Under the pieces are notes generated by a model, which saw only the letters and a list, made by a program, of their open reading frames with translations, searched no databases and was not told where the DNA came from. From positions 372,001 to 436,000 of the forward strand of contig CM041779.1 in NCBI GenBank assembly GCA_023374045.1: a stretch of DNA of 64,000 nucleotides, given 5' to 3'. The first letter of the stretch is position 1. Every line of letters starts with the position of its first letter. This DNA comes from Limonium bicolor (lineage: Eukaryota > Streptophyta > Magnoliopsida > Caryophyllales > Plumbaginaceae). The translations under genes and the position numbers were made by a program. Positions 9,500 through 22,934 of this stretch are shown in pieces.

Positions 9500-10565
9500 T
9501 GTGGTCGGTTTTCAAAAGGATGGTTTTATAAATGAGTGACTTTGGGAACTCGGTGGTTTTGATATGATCAAATGGCTTTGGTGTGATCGAATGGCTCCAT
9601 TGCGGTCGGGTGGCTCCAGTGCGGTCAGATGGCTCCGGTTTGATATGTGACTCCCTTGTGAGCCACGACTCTGGGATGGTTGATGGATTTTGATTTGGTT
9701 AGAGATTTTCAGGATGGCTGGTGGGTTTTTGATATGATTGACATGTTCAAATGTGGTTGGTAATTTCTTTGTGGTGATGAATGGCTTTAGCGTGGTTCCA
9801 GTACGGTCGGATGGCTCCGACATGATTCATGACCCCATTGTGAGCAACGGCTCTGGGATGGTTGGTGGATTTTGATTTGGATTGATGATTTTCGGGATGG
9901 TTGGTGGGTTTCGATTTGGATTGAGATTTTGGGTCGAGTGGCAGGTCGATGTGATTTGTGTACTTTGATGTGGTTGACAATTTTTTTGGTTGTGGATGGA
10001 TGGCTTTGGTACGGTCAGTTACGGCTTCAGGCTCTTCGAGATGGCTCCGGGATAGCTCGGGATGGCTCCGGGGAGGATACGGGATGGCTTCATTTAATGA
10101 TAGTGGGGAACAAAAGGGGAACTTTCTTTTGAGATGGTCGCACCCTGGGCGGCTGCCTACGTACTCAATTCGTATTGAGATCAGACCATACGTAGTTCGA
10201 AACTGTTAGGCAAGACCTTGGTGACGAAATAACCCATGACGTGGATTTGAGGTGGCTCTCGTATTGTTCTCGGAATGTTAGGATGACCCCTGTGTAATTC
10301 CAAGGATGGTTTAAAGTATGAGAATGGCTTCCGTATAGCTCTAGGGATAGTCTCAAAGTGTGAGGATGGCTCCCGCATGGCTCCAGTTTGGCTTTGGGAG
10401 TTGTGTCGATGAGACTCGAATATGATAGTGGGTGGCTCCGGAATGGTCTTTGTGTGGCTCCAGATAACTCTTGAATGGTTCAATGTAGCTTGGTGATAAC
10501 CCGGGATGGCTCCAAAGAGGCTAGATATAGCTCGATGATGGCCCGGGATGGCTCCGGTTGACATC
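9500..10565 (+). repeat. TE1 interior: dispersed 'atggctcc' repeats
   Basis: The phrase (g)atggctcc(g/a) recurs more than twenty times at irregular spacing, with longer shared phrases such as ggttgttggtggattttgattt-like stretches near 9670 and 9860. The embedded hairpin at 10136-10198 interrupts the array. Open frames here are repeats read in different registers. Confidence 0.65.
10136..10198 (+). promoter_or_regulatory. Internal copy of the CTACGTA/TACGTAG hairpin
   Basis: This copy keeps GGTCGCACCC, the CCTACGTACTCA left arm, TTGAGATCAGACC and the ACGTAGTTC right arm. Its loop sequence differs from the LTR copies at 3285-3350 and 16145-16208. Loop divergence with arm conservation fits selection on structure, though shared descent alone could also explain it. 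Confidence 0.45.
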
Positions 10566-13250
10566 AAAAGTTACGCTTCAACAACTGCAACTGAAGTCGA
10601 CTTTCAACGAGACTATGAGGAGTTCTTACCAGTCGGATGTTGAAAATGAAGTGGTTATGATGCATGCAAATGCTAACTGCTAGAAGAGATGCAAAATGCA
10701 TATGCGTTTTTTGAAGAGAATGTATGATTCTATCTCTATTACTATGAGGTTTACGAATATAAGACATCTTCGGTTCGGTCTTGAGTGATTGTTGAACTGG
10801 GATGTGTGAATCACTTTCCTCTCATGGAGGGATGTGTCAATCTCTCGTGAGTATGGCCGTGTGTGCTAATGTCGTGATGGTACTCTTGATGCTCGGAGCA
10901 GTATTTTCCTGAGTATTTCTTTTTGAGGTCCCGGACTTTACGATCCTCACAAATTCCTCACCTGTAATGGGTTTAGCTGTTTATGTTTTGGTGCTTAGAT
11001 CCAATAGTCACTCACACTCAAAGGACCTTGTGAAGTAAGGTCGCACTCATTCGCTCATAGTCCCTTTGGTATGACGGGAAATGTTGATAACAAGTACGAA
11101 GCTTATGATTCGTGTTTCAGATTTGATACTTTCAATCAACGCTCATCAGCTAACGAGTCAGAGGTCTTTTATCGGGTTATAACGGGGCTGAGGGGTGCGA
11201 TGTATGTCACATGGGACCGGAGGATTTGTTTGGGGAGTTGTATAGCTTTTGCGCAATAGAGGGTATGTTTCGCCTTTGCCATGGGTGGAATGATTAGACG
11301 GGTTTTGATAACCTTTTTATTGATTTCTACGGGACATCATTGGTCCTTTTGATTCGGTTTTCTACTTCTTGTCTCTTCTGATGTTCGATTTGAACTTTCT
11401 TCTCATTTTGCTTTTGAAATTTGCATTTGGCTCATCAACTTTCTCAAGCGTTCTCTGCTTTGTATTTTAGCTTTCAGCTTTGGAGTTGCATTGACCTGTT
11501 GATATTTTCAAACATTTTTAGCGTTCTTTTTTGGTGTTTGGCTTTGGAGTTGCATTGACCCATTGGTTTCTTCGAACATTTCATTTGTTGTTTTTTTGTG
11601 AAATGGTGGGGAGGGGTCATGGCACCGGCTCCTTCGAGATCCTCTATTGCACGGGTAAATGTGTATATGTGGGGGGCATATTGTGGAGTTTTTTTTTTGA
11701 AGAAAGAGTTTTTCATGAAAGGCTCAGCGGGGCTCACTAAGGGATGATGTAAAGGGTAGTCAAAGCTTTTTGGTTTTGTGGAGATTTTTATTCCTAAGTG
11801 CCTCGTCATTCTCATTAGTCAATGATTGTTTTCTTACTATTCTCAGATCTTTGCATGAATCATAGTACATATCTTGTTTATCAACACTGATCTCTCTATG
11901 TATTGTGCCTCTCCATGTGCTGAAGGAATGCACATGTCGCTCGTGGTTTTACCTCCATTGGATCTCTCTATCTGCCCTCATCACTCAATGGATTGTCCAG
12001 TACTCTCATTTGAAATTCAAGGGAAAATACCGCTCTTCGCACACTACTCACTTGGTTTGTGGTGTCGATTTTGATTGGACCCTTGTGTTCATTGATGGGT
12101 CGAGAGTTCATTGGTTCACGCAATCTATTCAATCAATCTATCATGATTTTCCCGAAGATGTCGTTTCGATATGGGAGTATGCAAATGCGATTATCTACCA
12201 TGCGATGTATTGTGGTAATATGGAATTACTATGTATAGGATGCATGGAATGCTGAAAATGATGAGTTGATGGTTGACTGAATGTTTTTTTTTTTGTTTGT
12301 TTTGTTTTGGATGCAATGCATGAGTGGTAAGGCTACACCTAGTCTCGCTTGAGTCAAATCTAGCTCATGGTTCATGAAGCTCGTCCCTACTGTTGGCCTT
12401 GCAGACGGTCTAGCTGTTGGGGTCGTTGTCGGAGTGGTAATTCTCAAATGAGTCGGGTTGGTGATTGGCCGCTGGATTTTGGGACTTTTAGGGAGTGACA
12501 GCTCCCGCATGATGACCCGCTGATATGACATGGGCTGTTTCATTTCATTCTGGTCATTGGTGCCCATGGCAGTTATGAAATTGGAAAGGCTGGAACCCCT
12601 TTGTGTTTTATGTTATCCCTCTGACGATCAGGCTTCTTCTTTTTTTTTGATATTGAGATATTGGCATGAAAGCTGGTGTGTGGTGAGGTGAGGATGGACC
12701 ACATGATTATGCATTTTTTTTATGTGGATGGACCTTATGCATGATTGGTGAACTCTAATTGATTGGAAATGTATGCGACTCTTTGTAATGGATGTAATGC
12801 ATGTGGTTTTGCCTCGTGCTCGGTTGCATTTGATGATGTTGTTTATTTAGGGGATGCCTCCTGTAGATACCGCGAATTTTCACCCCATAAAGCAAAGTTG
12901 ATGAATGACATATAAACGTGAGGGGTCATTCATTATTTGTTCTTTTCATTGTACGTGCATGCCAAAAGAAACCAAGTTTTAGAAAACAATTTTGAAAATG
13001 CGCGTTTTCAAAGTGGTGGATTTTCTCAATGTGAATTTTGACGCTCGGTCATTCTCAAATAAAATAGGGAGTGGGGAACCCTATACACATTGATCTAAAT
13101 AAATTCAGAGGGAATGTGTAAACCTATACATGAAATCTATTCAGAAATGGACAAGAGAGAAAAGAATGCTAGGGGAAAACCTATACATCATCAATTCTAA
13201 AAAGTCATTAAAAGAGGGAATTTCGAGCTAAGCTTCTTCTGAACTCTTCT
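10566..13250 (+). other. TE1 interior, non-coding
   Basis: The stretch has no frame with recognisable retroelement domains on either strand; the longest ORFs are about 115 residues and lack motifs. It is T-rich with scattered repeats, for example ggctttggagttgcattgac at about 11468 and 11540. At 12862 it contains TGTAGATACCGCG preceded by a purine-rich phrase, resembling an LTR start. Confidence 0.5.
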
Positions 13251-13269
13251 GGTCCATCTTCATGCTTCT

Positions 13270-13425
13270 GGTTGATTGCTCGCTCGTCTTTGGGCTCTTG
13301 GTCGGCTTCTCGCTTGTCTTCGGGCCCTTGACCGGCTGCTCGCTCGTCTTCGGGCGCTTGACCGGCTGCTTTCGTGTCTTCGGGCGCTTGACCGGCTGCT
13401 CGATCATTTTCAGGCTCTTGCAGCA
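13270..13425 (+). repeat. TE1 interior: ~30-bp tandem repeat
   Basis: About five units resemble ctgctcgctcgtcttcggg followed by cgcttgaccgg. The multiple of three keeps frames open on both strands, giving low-complexity ORFs (for example repeats of AAGQAPEDE on the minus strand). I regard these as repeat artefacts, not genes. Confidence 0.75.
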
Positions 13426-13498
13426 GTACCGTGATCAAACAGAATGGTCGGTGTTCTTCTGATTTTCAACAGTTTGAACACGAATAGTCGTTGCTGAT

Positions 13499-13715
13499 CT
13501 TCATGCCGCTTGACTCGGGTTGGTACACCTCTGGTTTTGTATTTGAATTGCTGGTGTTGGTCTTCATGCCGCTTGACTCGGGTTGGTACACCTCTGGTTT
13601 TGTATTTGAATTGCTGGTGTTGGTCTTCATGCCGCTCGGCTAGCTCCACGGGTTGGTGCACCTCTGGCCTTCAGCTCGATCCACGTAGTCGGTCTTCATG
13701 CTGCTTCACTTGCTC
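13499..13715 (+). repeat. TE1 interior: 63-bp tandem repeat
   Basis: Units start with cttcatgccgcttgactc at 13499 and 13562, with a third diverging copy at 13625 and a partial fourth at 13694. The first two are almost identical. As the unit is 21 codons long, both strands stay open, but there is no recognisable protein. Confidence 0.8.
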
Positions 13716-15400
13716 CGACTAGAGGAATGGGGGATGTTTTTGAGAAAGGAAAGATGAATGATCAAACACAAAATTTTATGTGAAAATCCACCACTTTTGT
13801 GAAAACACGAAATGACTAGTACGCTCCACGGTAATGACCGCTGCTCTTGAAGGTGGGCAGAACTTCAAAAATAGTGGGTCACGACATGGGGACTAAATCA
13901 TTTATTTTGAAATACATTTGTGAAAATCAACTTTGAAAACTGCTTTCAGAAATTATTTTAAAATAATGTTGGTGAAAAATGTTGTTTGAAATTCGTTTGT
14001 AGAAAGTAGGTTTTCAAAATCTATTTTTGAAAATCGTTTTGGAGATAACATTTAGTGAAAGAAAGTTTTTTATAGATGAAGTGAACGTTTATGGGCAAAA
14101 CTAAGGTAGGGCTCTAAATTGAACGAGCTTGTAAAACCTCTTTAAAAGATATGTGAAAGAGAATTCCGAACATTTTAAAACAGATTGGTTTGAAAGAGTG
14201 GTTTGCACACATGTATAGCATAAAGTAAATCGCGGCTATATTGGATGTGGAGCTGTAAGTGTTAATGTTGGGATAATCACTTTCCAGGTCAATTATGATT
14301 CCATCTCACCGGGGGAACCGTCGTCCCTTCACTGTCATCTCTCGGGTTTTTCTCTGCTATGCCCTTGCGAGGCACGTCGTAAAGAAAGTCCGGAGTGCTT
14401 AAGTTCGAAAGGTCAGGATACCCGAGATGGTAGAGAAACATACGCCACGGCCAGTGATGATCCGACAACACCCCACTTTTCGGGAAACTCGGGGAAGTAC
14501 TGCATGGGAACGGTCTCTCGTCATCTGCACGGTCAGTGTGTCTAAAGTCCAAATAATTCACTGACTACGTTGTGCCATGTATGGGTATCCGGTAAATACG
14601 GATCCTCTATGGACGTATAGCGTGACATTGGGCTTTAGAGACACCCGTGGTGCAGAGAACAATGGAGAACTGAGCCCATGCAATCTTCAGGGTAAGGCAG
14701 AAGGACGGTCAGACAGGCGGCATACAAGGGGTGACTCCCATAAACCCGTCTTAGACACCGGACCAGGTAGCTGGACACTGAAGGCTCAGAGTTCACTATA
14801 TGCTGGCTTTGACTCGGATAATGGAGGATATTTTTGGATCATGAGCTCAAGGTGTTGGTCGGAGACCGTACCGCCTCGTGGGTTTGTTCACTGAGAGAGT
14901 GACCCTAGCTCATGGGGAATCAACCGTGGACCGGTTGGGGATCCCGTGACATCGTGGGTAAATCGGGTGACACAGAGGAATGCATGTCCTAAGCTACCCA
15001 CCCATGCACCCCACAATCGCTATAAATGTAAAGCAGTAAATAAACCAAATGAAGTTAGCACCAACCTATTACTAAGTGTTTTATCTTGAGATTAGTGATT
15101 CCAAATTGGTTATTTATTAACCTAAAGGGAAGTTAGCTTCATTCAGTCCTAATGTCTCTTTCTAATCGTGAGCTAATGATTAACCCAATTGTTGTCATGT
15201 TTGTTGAGGATCTAATAAGTCCTATCTGTCCTCATCAGATACATACTCAAAGTGTGGAGTAGAATAATCCTAAAGGCTTTGAAAAGAATCTCTTGAAGGT
15301 TTTGAAAGAGGTGGGAAGTCCCGACAATTTTGAATGGAGTTCAGTCTTCCTTGAGTTTGAGAAAAACTTACTCAAGTATTCCCCAGCAGAGTCGCCATTC
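13716..15400 (+). other. TE1 interior, 3' non-coding part
   Basis: No coding domain or RNA gene is recognisable. Just upstream of the 3' LTR the sequence reads ccccagcagagtcgccattc, not a clean polypurine tract. Within the LTR a similar agagtcgccacctag phrase occurs, so the element end may be rearranged. Confidence 0.4.
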
Positions 15401-18400
15401 TGTGGAGGGTGATTTTTCGGTATGAGGGGGGTCTATGCAAATATGGTTTGACTGAAAAGTCAAGTTCCTAGAAATATGTCATTCTGTGGAGGGTGAAAAC
15501 CCGTTATTCTGGCATCCCTCAAATACCTACTACATCGTCCGTCTTTCCCAGAAAGCATAAAGGGGAGTGCAAGTGTGCACTACACCCGCTCTCAATGGGC
15601 TCCACGCGGACTTATGCCTCTATAAGGCGGATTTGACTAGAGTCGCCACCTAGTTTGACCTAAGGAACTAGGAAGGAAAGATGAGGGTTCTAAGAACCGT
15701 TAATTGACTCTGAGATTGTTGCCTATGGATAGGAGTTATCTGGTCAGATCAGAGATTCTATTATGGGTTCGCACTGGGTTACACCCCCAGAAGTGGCAAC
15801 AACCACGACTTCGGATTGGTGCCCGAGGAAACCTCGGTCTCCAATTCGGGATTGCCTTCTTTCAAAACCTTATTAGAGAGTTCAGTTAAAGCCGAAGGAT
15901 AGGATTAGGACGGGAAGAGAGAGAGTGGATGAGGCGAGCTTTTTTGTCAAGCTACGCCAAGAAGAGGAATTAGTGATGTCGGATGAGTATAGAATGAAGA
16001 ATTGGGAAAAGTCCGAGGTGGAATGAATAGACAAGACTTGAAGTTGATGGTTTGAGTTTGTGGGAGCCGAAGAAGGTTTGAGTGTTTTGAGAGATACGAG
16101 AGTCACCTTAGATGGGGAAAAGGGTTTTTTTTTGTTTGAAATGGGGTCGCACCCTGTGTGGGTTGCCTACGTACTCAACTCCTGCTGAGATCAGACCTTA
16201 CGTAGTTCACGGATTTTGGGGTTTTGGAAGTTTTGAAGGGTTTGAAGTTTTGGGTATGAGAGATTAGTCTGTGAGACGCTCGGGTCTATGAGACAGTTGG
16301 GATGGGATGGGATGTCAAGGCCTGTGAGACGCTCGGGTCTGTGAGACGCTTGAATCTTAAAATGGTGGAGAAATTGAGATGTTCGAGTCTGTGAGGCGCT
16401 CGAGCCTGTGATACGTTAGAAGTTAGAGAGGAGTTGGGATTAGGGAGACGATTCGAGTTTGAGGCACTTTGGAGTTTGAATGGTGATTTGAGTATGAAGT
16501 GTTTTGGGGTTTTGAAGATGATTGAGTATGTGAGGCAATTGGAATTTGGGAGAGATCCTGGGTTTTTTGGGTTCGAGGTTCGAAAAGAGTTGAGGTTTTG
16601 GGATATTTCGGGATTTGAAATGAGATGATGATGGGTTGAGTTGTTTGGAGGAATGATTGTCAAAATCGTCTCTCTTAAAGTTTAAAACCGAAAAGTCATT
16701 TTTGTTGTAAAAGGGCGGATAATCCCGAGGGATTACCCTATGTACCCCCTCGAACGCGACACTTAATTAATGGTAAGTGCCGAGGCTCGAAAGATGGGGC
16801 AATGAATTTATGTCGAAAAATAGGATTTAGAGAGAAACACCATGAATGAGATGTTCTCGGTCAGACCCTAATAACGTCTCTAACTCCCGGGTTTTAAAAC
16901 GTTAAAAACCAAAACCTTGAAATCGAGCGGAAGGGAGTTAGACGATTCTAAAATCCCGGCTGCAACTAGGAAGGCAGTTACATCCCTAGCACCCCGCCTT
17001 GTAAAAATCTAGGCTGCAATTAGGGGAGATTTGTCACCCTAATGCCCCGCCTAAAGAGATCCAGACTGCGATAAGGGATGTTACGACCCTAGTGCCCCGC
17101 CTCGGATTTTTATTTGGAGGAGAAGCAAGTAATATCTAACTAGGAAGAAAACGTTCTTTGAAGGTGTTAGACATCCTATGTTCCCCGAAAACAATTTATT
17201 TTGGGTTTGAAAACTAAGTTAGGAAACTTGTGAAGTTGTTCGGAATTCTCGATGAAGAAACACTGATTTTGAGAAATGATTTTAGGATAAAACTTTCTGT
17301 ATATGTGAGAAGAACTTTCTGCGTTTGAGAAGAGTTTTCTGTGATGTGAGAAGAGTTTTTCCTTTAAAATTCCACAAAATGGTTTCTTTTGAAAACTTGA
17401 TGAAGTTTGAATAAAATGATTGTTGAAATCTGAGGAGAGAGATTTTTGAGTTTGAAATTTGACCAGGATTTACAAGTTAAGTTTGAATTGGATGAATTGA
17501 ATTCGAGTTGAATGGAATTGGACTGAATTGAAATGAGTTGGGTTTGAATTGGATTGATTTGAATTCGGGTTGGGGTTGAAAAACAAATCGGGTCAAAGTT
17601 AGACCGGGTCAAAGTTGGATTAGGTCAAAGTTGAGATTTGTCAAAGTCAAAGTTCAGATTGGTCAAAGTTGGACCAAGTCAAAGTTGGGTCAAGGTCAAA
17701 GTTGGACCAGGTCAAAAATTGGGTCAAGGTCAAAGTGGGGTCAATCAAAGTTGGACCGAGTCAAAGTCAAAGGTCAGGTTGGTCAAAGTTTGACCAAGTC
17801 AAAGTTTGGATTGGTCAAAGTTGGACCGAATGGGCTTGATGGGCCGAATGGGCTTAGTGGGCCGAATGGGCTTGATGGCCTTGTTTGGGCTTAGTGGGCC
17901 GAATGGGCTTGATGGCCTTGTTTGGGCTTTGGCCTCGAAATGGGCTGGGGCCTTGAAATGGGATTTATGAACTGTGGGCTGAAGTGGGTTTTGAATTGGG
18001 TCTCAGAGTGGCCTTTTGATTTGGGCTGAAGTGGGATTTGAATTGGGCCTTGGAATTAAATTGGGCCCGTTCTGGGCTTTGTTGGAAATTGGGTTGAAAT
18101 TTGGACCTTATTTAGAGTTGGGCCGAAAGAAAAGGGCCTTGCTGGAAGTTGGGCCAAAATTGGGCCTTGTTTGGATTTGGCTGAAGTGGCCCCTTTTTTA
18201 TGTGGGCTTTATTTGTGATTGGGCTGAAAAAATGTTGTTGGGCTGATTTGTGAGATATTAACAAGTGAGAGGAATTGATTTATTGGTTTGTTTATTAACT
18301 CCTGATTAGGGATGTGTCGAAGGCAAAGGAGGATTCCACCCACATAAAACGGATGAGAGATCCGCTAGGCATGGGGTGGTTTCGCATCCTAAGCCCTCCT

Positions 18401-20586
18401 AAAATAGCCTTAAGGGCTTGTTTTTTGAAGTTTTTGTTCTTATACATATAAAGGTGGTTTGAATGTTTTCTGAAGTTATAGGAGATTATTGCCCCACGAA
18501 ACGAATGAGAGACCCGTTAGATGTGGGACAATAATACATCCAAAACTTTTTGTCAGTTTAAAAGGTCCTAAGGGTGATAACTAAGGCTTAAGACATCAAT
18601 AAGCAATGAGCAAGGGGCAGTTAATAAAACTGAAATGCGTTAATCAAAATTGAGTCGAAACTTCCAAACCCATGAGGAGCTTTGGCGAAGCCCAAAGCAT
18701 GTAAAGCCCAAAGTCATTCGGTCAAGTCCAGCCCATGAGGAGCTTTGGTGAAGCCCAAAGCGCGTAAAGCCCAAAGTCATTCGGTCAAGTCCAGCCCACA
18801 TGTAAAGTCTAAACAACCACGAGTGTATCTTCATCTCAGTCCAGTTATTAACCATGTACCTCGATCATGTCATGAAACAAGAACAATGAGAAATGGCTTC
18901 CAAAGGGAATAATAATGTAAACGGGCCAGACCAAAGACCCAAACACATCAGCAATCCAGCAATGGCCGAAACAAAGCTCAAAATAAACGAGATGGAGCTA
19001 AAAGTCTTTCCATACGGGTGCCCATAACACCAAACTGATTTGCCAACCTCACTTCAAAAGGACGAGGATTCACGACACACCAACAGATTAAGCAAAAGCC
19101 ATCCACAAGAATCTCACAAACCCAATCGTATAATGCAGAGGGTGCGGTGAATCAAACAAACCAGCCGAAATTAAATGAACCCACTGTTCGTACTGCAAAA
19201 TCAAAGCTAACGCCCAAACGCAAAGGCCAAACGAGAAACAAAACCTGAGGAAGTATTATTAGCATCGTTTTCAGCAAAGGGTAGGATTTGGGACACCAAA
19301 ACGGAATCCATCGTAGAAAAGAATCATTGAACCCGACTGAGGGCTTTAAACATATTCAGCAGTAGAGCATTTAATCAAAAATCAAGGATTCACAAACTTC
19401 TCTAAATCAGGACTAACACCAACACCTTAAATCAATTTTAATCTGATGGGTTAATAATCCGAAGCTGGGTAGCGTAATTTCCCACAGAAGAATATGATGA
19501 TATACGCATTGACAGAGGATCGAGGCTTAGAACTCCTCCACACAGATGAAACATTCAGGCAACTCGTTGTTGGACCAAAGCTAAACAAAAACAGTGTATA
19601 GATGTACACAGAATGTAAAATCGAAATCAAAGTTTGAACGTCAACCTGGTACGAACTCATCTCCAAGAGCAAAAGAAAATATGTAAAGCAAAGTACTCAT
19701 TAAATCGCCAGACGAAAACAGGTAGCCTTAATACTCGTTCTACCGGTTGAACGAAAAATTAGGACGAAATCGGGTAAGGGATTTCAGATTTTGAAGATTG
19801 AGGAAGAGAGAGTCGGAGTCTGTCCTTACTTCACCGGCAATTGCAAAATACCGTGAGCTTGAAGGGAAGTGCAGAGAGCTCGATGCTCCTTGTTCATCGG
19901 TGAAGAGAATGAAGATGGTTCAGAGCCTTTCCTTGTTCGCGAGGTAGGTTGTAGAAGTACCGTCGGGGTGGAGAACTGGAAAGGGTCGGGGCAGATTTGC
20001 TCGTTATTCACCGGTTTGGTCGTGAAGATAATGAAGAAATTGAGTTGGGAGCATGGGGTTTCATTTCGCCACCTAGGTTGCAGAGTTATCGATCGTGAAG
20101 CAGATGCACAAGGAGGTGGAACATGGGTGTTTTTGTTTCGAGATTCGAAAGCAGAGGGGGATTGGAGATTTCTGGTGGAACCGCACACAAACGAAATGGG
20201 TTGGAGACCATAGGCTCTTGTAGATTTTTGTTTCGAAGAAGAAGATTGAGGATGAAGGTGACTGAGCAAAAGGATGGAAGGCGGATCGAGAGCACCATTG
20301 GGGGGAAGACGGATGAATGTTCGAGACAACAAATTCAAGGTGGCGGCTGTTTTAGAGCTTCAGGCGAGGGAAAGGTGCCGATGGTGGTAATTCTGGGCGA
20401 AGAAGACGAGGACGGTGGTGGTTTTAGGCAGGGACGGGTTTTTGCATACCGGAAGTCGAAGAGCTTGAGTCGATGAATGTAAGAATTCTCTGGAATGAAA
20501 ACGGTAGTTGGTGGCTGGATCAAAAAACCGTCGACACAGTAGGGTTTTTGAGTTGTGGGAAGGAGATGATCAAGCCGGCCTTGGCT
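15401..20586 (+). repeat. TE1 3' LTR, truncated by TE2 insertion
   Basis: It starts TGTGGAGGG and stays co-linear with 2535-7720, with scattered substitutions and many one-base length differences. Similarity stops at ttggct (20581-20586), where TE2 starts with TTTAATACCCC. The last roughly 520 bases of the LTR must lie beyond the right end of TE2, inside or after the gap. Confidence 0.85.
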
Positions 20587-22606
20587 TTTAATACCCCGGA
20601 CCTAGTAATGGTGATTTAATTACTGTAATAAATTATTAAGGGCCTAATTGTGCCTAGAAAGTATTGGTAAAAAGAATAAAACCAAAAGAAGAGAGAAAAC
20701 GCTTGAAAAGCGAAAAACGCTAAAACGCGTATTAAATGAATAAAGGGAAAATATGATCTCGTTAGGGTCCGAGATGGATTCCTAAGGCTTAATTACGCCT
20801 AATTATTATGTGGGAACAATTCCCGAAGGAAACGGATCCAAATAATGGATTAAAAATGCTAACGGAGTTTTAAGCACGTTTTTTGAGAAAACCCAAAAAC
20901 GCAACTTTAAGTGGTCAAACGGACCCGTAAAAATTATAGTTGATTAAACTATAATTAAGTATTAATGGGAGCTTAATAACCATTAAAATTAATTAAGCGA
21001 GAAAATTCCGGAAAACGGACCCGGTAAGTGAATAGTGACGAAACCGGGAGACGAAACGCGTTTAATTCGAAAAGACGAAAAATGACCCGGGCTATTAATT
21101 AATGTGGCCGGTTTTAATTATAATGTGTACACCCATTAATAGCTTGCTAGCTATTAAGTAATAACAAGACAAATAAATAAATAAGTAAAGTAAATAGTAT
21201 AAAGTTAAAAAGTAAAATAAGAACTCACCTTCTCACTTTCTATTCCTCATTCACGATTTGCTCCAGGCCTTGTAACTTCTTCTTCTTCCTCTGTTATTCG
21301 CGACACCAACAGCACCTCACCCTCATCTTGCCTCCCCTCTATCTAGCTCATTTCTCCACCGAATCACACGAAATTGGTACCGTTGAACTCGTCTCGGTGA
21401 GAGCTTCGATCTCCACCCAACAAAGTTTCGATTCCTCCATTCTCATTTCCATTGACGTTGGAGCTTTTGAAGATTGAAGAGTGATTCCAACCCTTCTTCT
21501 CCTTCCTTAGTGCCTTAAGGTATAAATAAGTAAGTATGTACACCATTTCAAGATTATTCTACCATTTGTGAGACTTTTTCCCTCACGTGGAAATTTCCTC
21601 TCATTTCAGTCGAACGGTGAGTTTTTGTGGGTATTGGAAAAACTTCTCCAATTGATTGCCAAGCCATCCATTTGGTTTCTCTAAGGTAAAATCTAGATTA
21701 AACTTTGAAAACTAGCACTTAATATATATATTAGGTTTTGTGGAGGAAAAATAAATTGATTGTTGAATGTGTGTTATGGGCGGTGATTGTAGTTGGCAAT
21801 TAATAGCCTTGTGTGGTGTGGAAAACAAGAAGAGAAAGAGAGAACAAGAGAAAGAGGAAGAAGAGGAGTGAAAACTGAAAGTGAAACAAGGTAAAGAGCT
21901 TACCTTGTATTGGTTTAGTTCTTTACGAAATTGATGTGGGTATTGAATGAATAACTTTGGACTTGTGTGTCCTTGGTACTGCAATTTGTAGTTTGAAACA
22001 GAATGTATTAATGTGTTTAAGTGTGAAAAATAAACCTAGAAGTTAAGCTAACATACATGTGTGAATAAGTGGGATTTTGATGTGGTTTTGATGTTTAAAC
22101 CAAACAGGGGTGAAGAAGTGTTGTGAGCTGATTTAATTGTGGGGAGAATGCTAAGAAAGTAGCCAAGTGCTGTCAAAATTTGTTTAGGAGATTATGGACT
22201 TGAGTGTTTCATTATAAGGAAGAACTAGTTGGTTTTAAAAGGTTAGGTGAGTGATTAATGGTTTGAAAACCAAACCAAGAAGTAGAGTGTGCTAGCAGTG
22301 AAGATAATGTCATTTGGGTGCTGGTAATGGCATTAGTGAATGAAGTATTGAATGGTGGGAGGCAACACCAAAATCTGTTACAAGAGTATAGAAAACAAGA
22401 AAACAAGTCATGAAAGTGTAAGTGAATTTTTGAGTGAAAATAATTAGAATTGGTGAGTGCACTTGGTGCTTAGTTTAAGGTGATTAAGAAGGGTAATTAA
22501 GTGTTAAAACATGTAGATTATAAGTGGGAAAGATTGGAAAGAGAATGGTGGAAGAATGAGGTTGTAACAGATTTGGAAAAATGCAAATCTGTCAAAACTG
22601 CAACAG

Positions 22607-22934
22607 GGTCCGGGACTTAGTCATGGACAAAGTCCCGGACCACCCCCTTTATTCATACCGAGAGTTTCCTACCATGTTTGGTCGGGACTTGAGTAAGGTA
22701 CAAGGTCCCGGACCACCTGCTAAAAACCCGAGAGATTATCCTGCACTTGGTCCGGGACTTGGGGTATGGAAAAGGTCCCGGACCACCCCATTTAAATAGG
22801 TCGAGACTGCACAACCATGCTGGTCCGGGACTTGGGATAGGGACAAGGTCCCGGACCATATGTTAAAAATCGTCGTGAGTTAAGTTTGCAATAGGTCCGG
22901 GACTTGGGGTAAGAACAAGGTCCCGGACCACCCC
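22607..22934 (+). repeat. TE2 LTR: five ~72-bp hairpin-forming repeats
   Basis: Units start near 22607, 22680, 22749, 22822 and 22894. Each begins ggtccgggactt and carries aaggtcccggacc 25-30 bases later, so every unit is its own inverted repeat with about 12-base arms. Sequence between the units is less conserved than the arms. Similar TCCG/CGGA arrays occur in the LTRs of TE3, TE4 and TE5. Confidence 0.85.

Larger units (their letters stand above)
2535..20586 (+). mobile_element. TE1: giant non-coding LTR retrotransposon, 3' LTR interrupted by TE2
   Basis: Two near-identical direct repeats (2535-8244 and 15401-20586) bracket about 7.2 kb. The left repeat starts TGTGGAGGG and ends GGTGTCTACA, a TG...CA pair. 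The right copy matches it until 20586, where TE2 begins. No gag, protease, RT or integrase frame is recognisable in the interior, which is dominated by tandem repeats, so the element is non-autonomous. LTRs of this size recall Ogre/Tat elements or LARDs; the lineage is uncertain without coding sequence. The five bases before the element are catac; the matching target copy would be beyond TE2 and is not visible. Confidence 0.85.

Noticed and set aside
13208..13722. Open frames with regular peptide repeats on both strands
   Set aside because: The units are 30 and 63 bp, multiples of three, so tandem repetition alone keeps all frames open.
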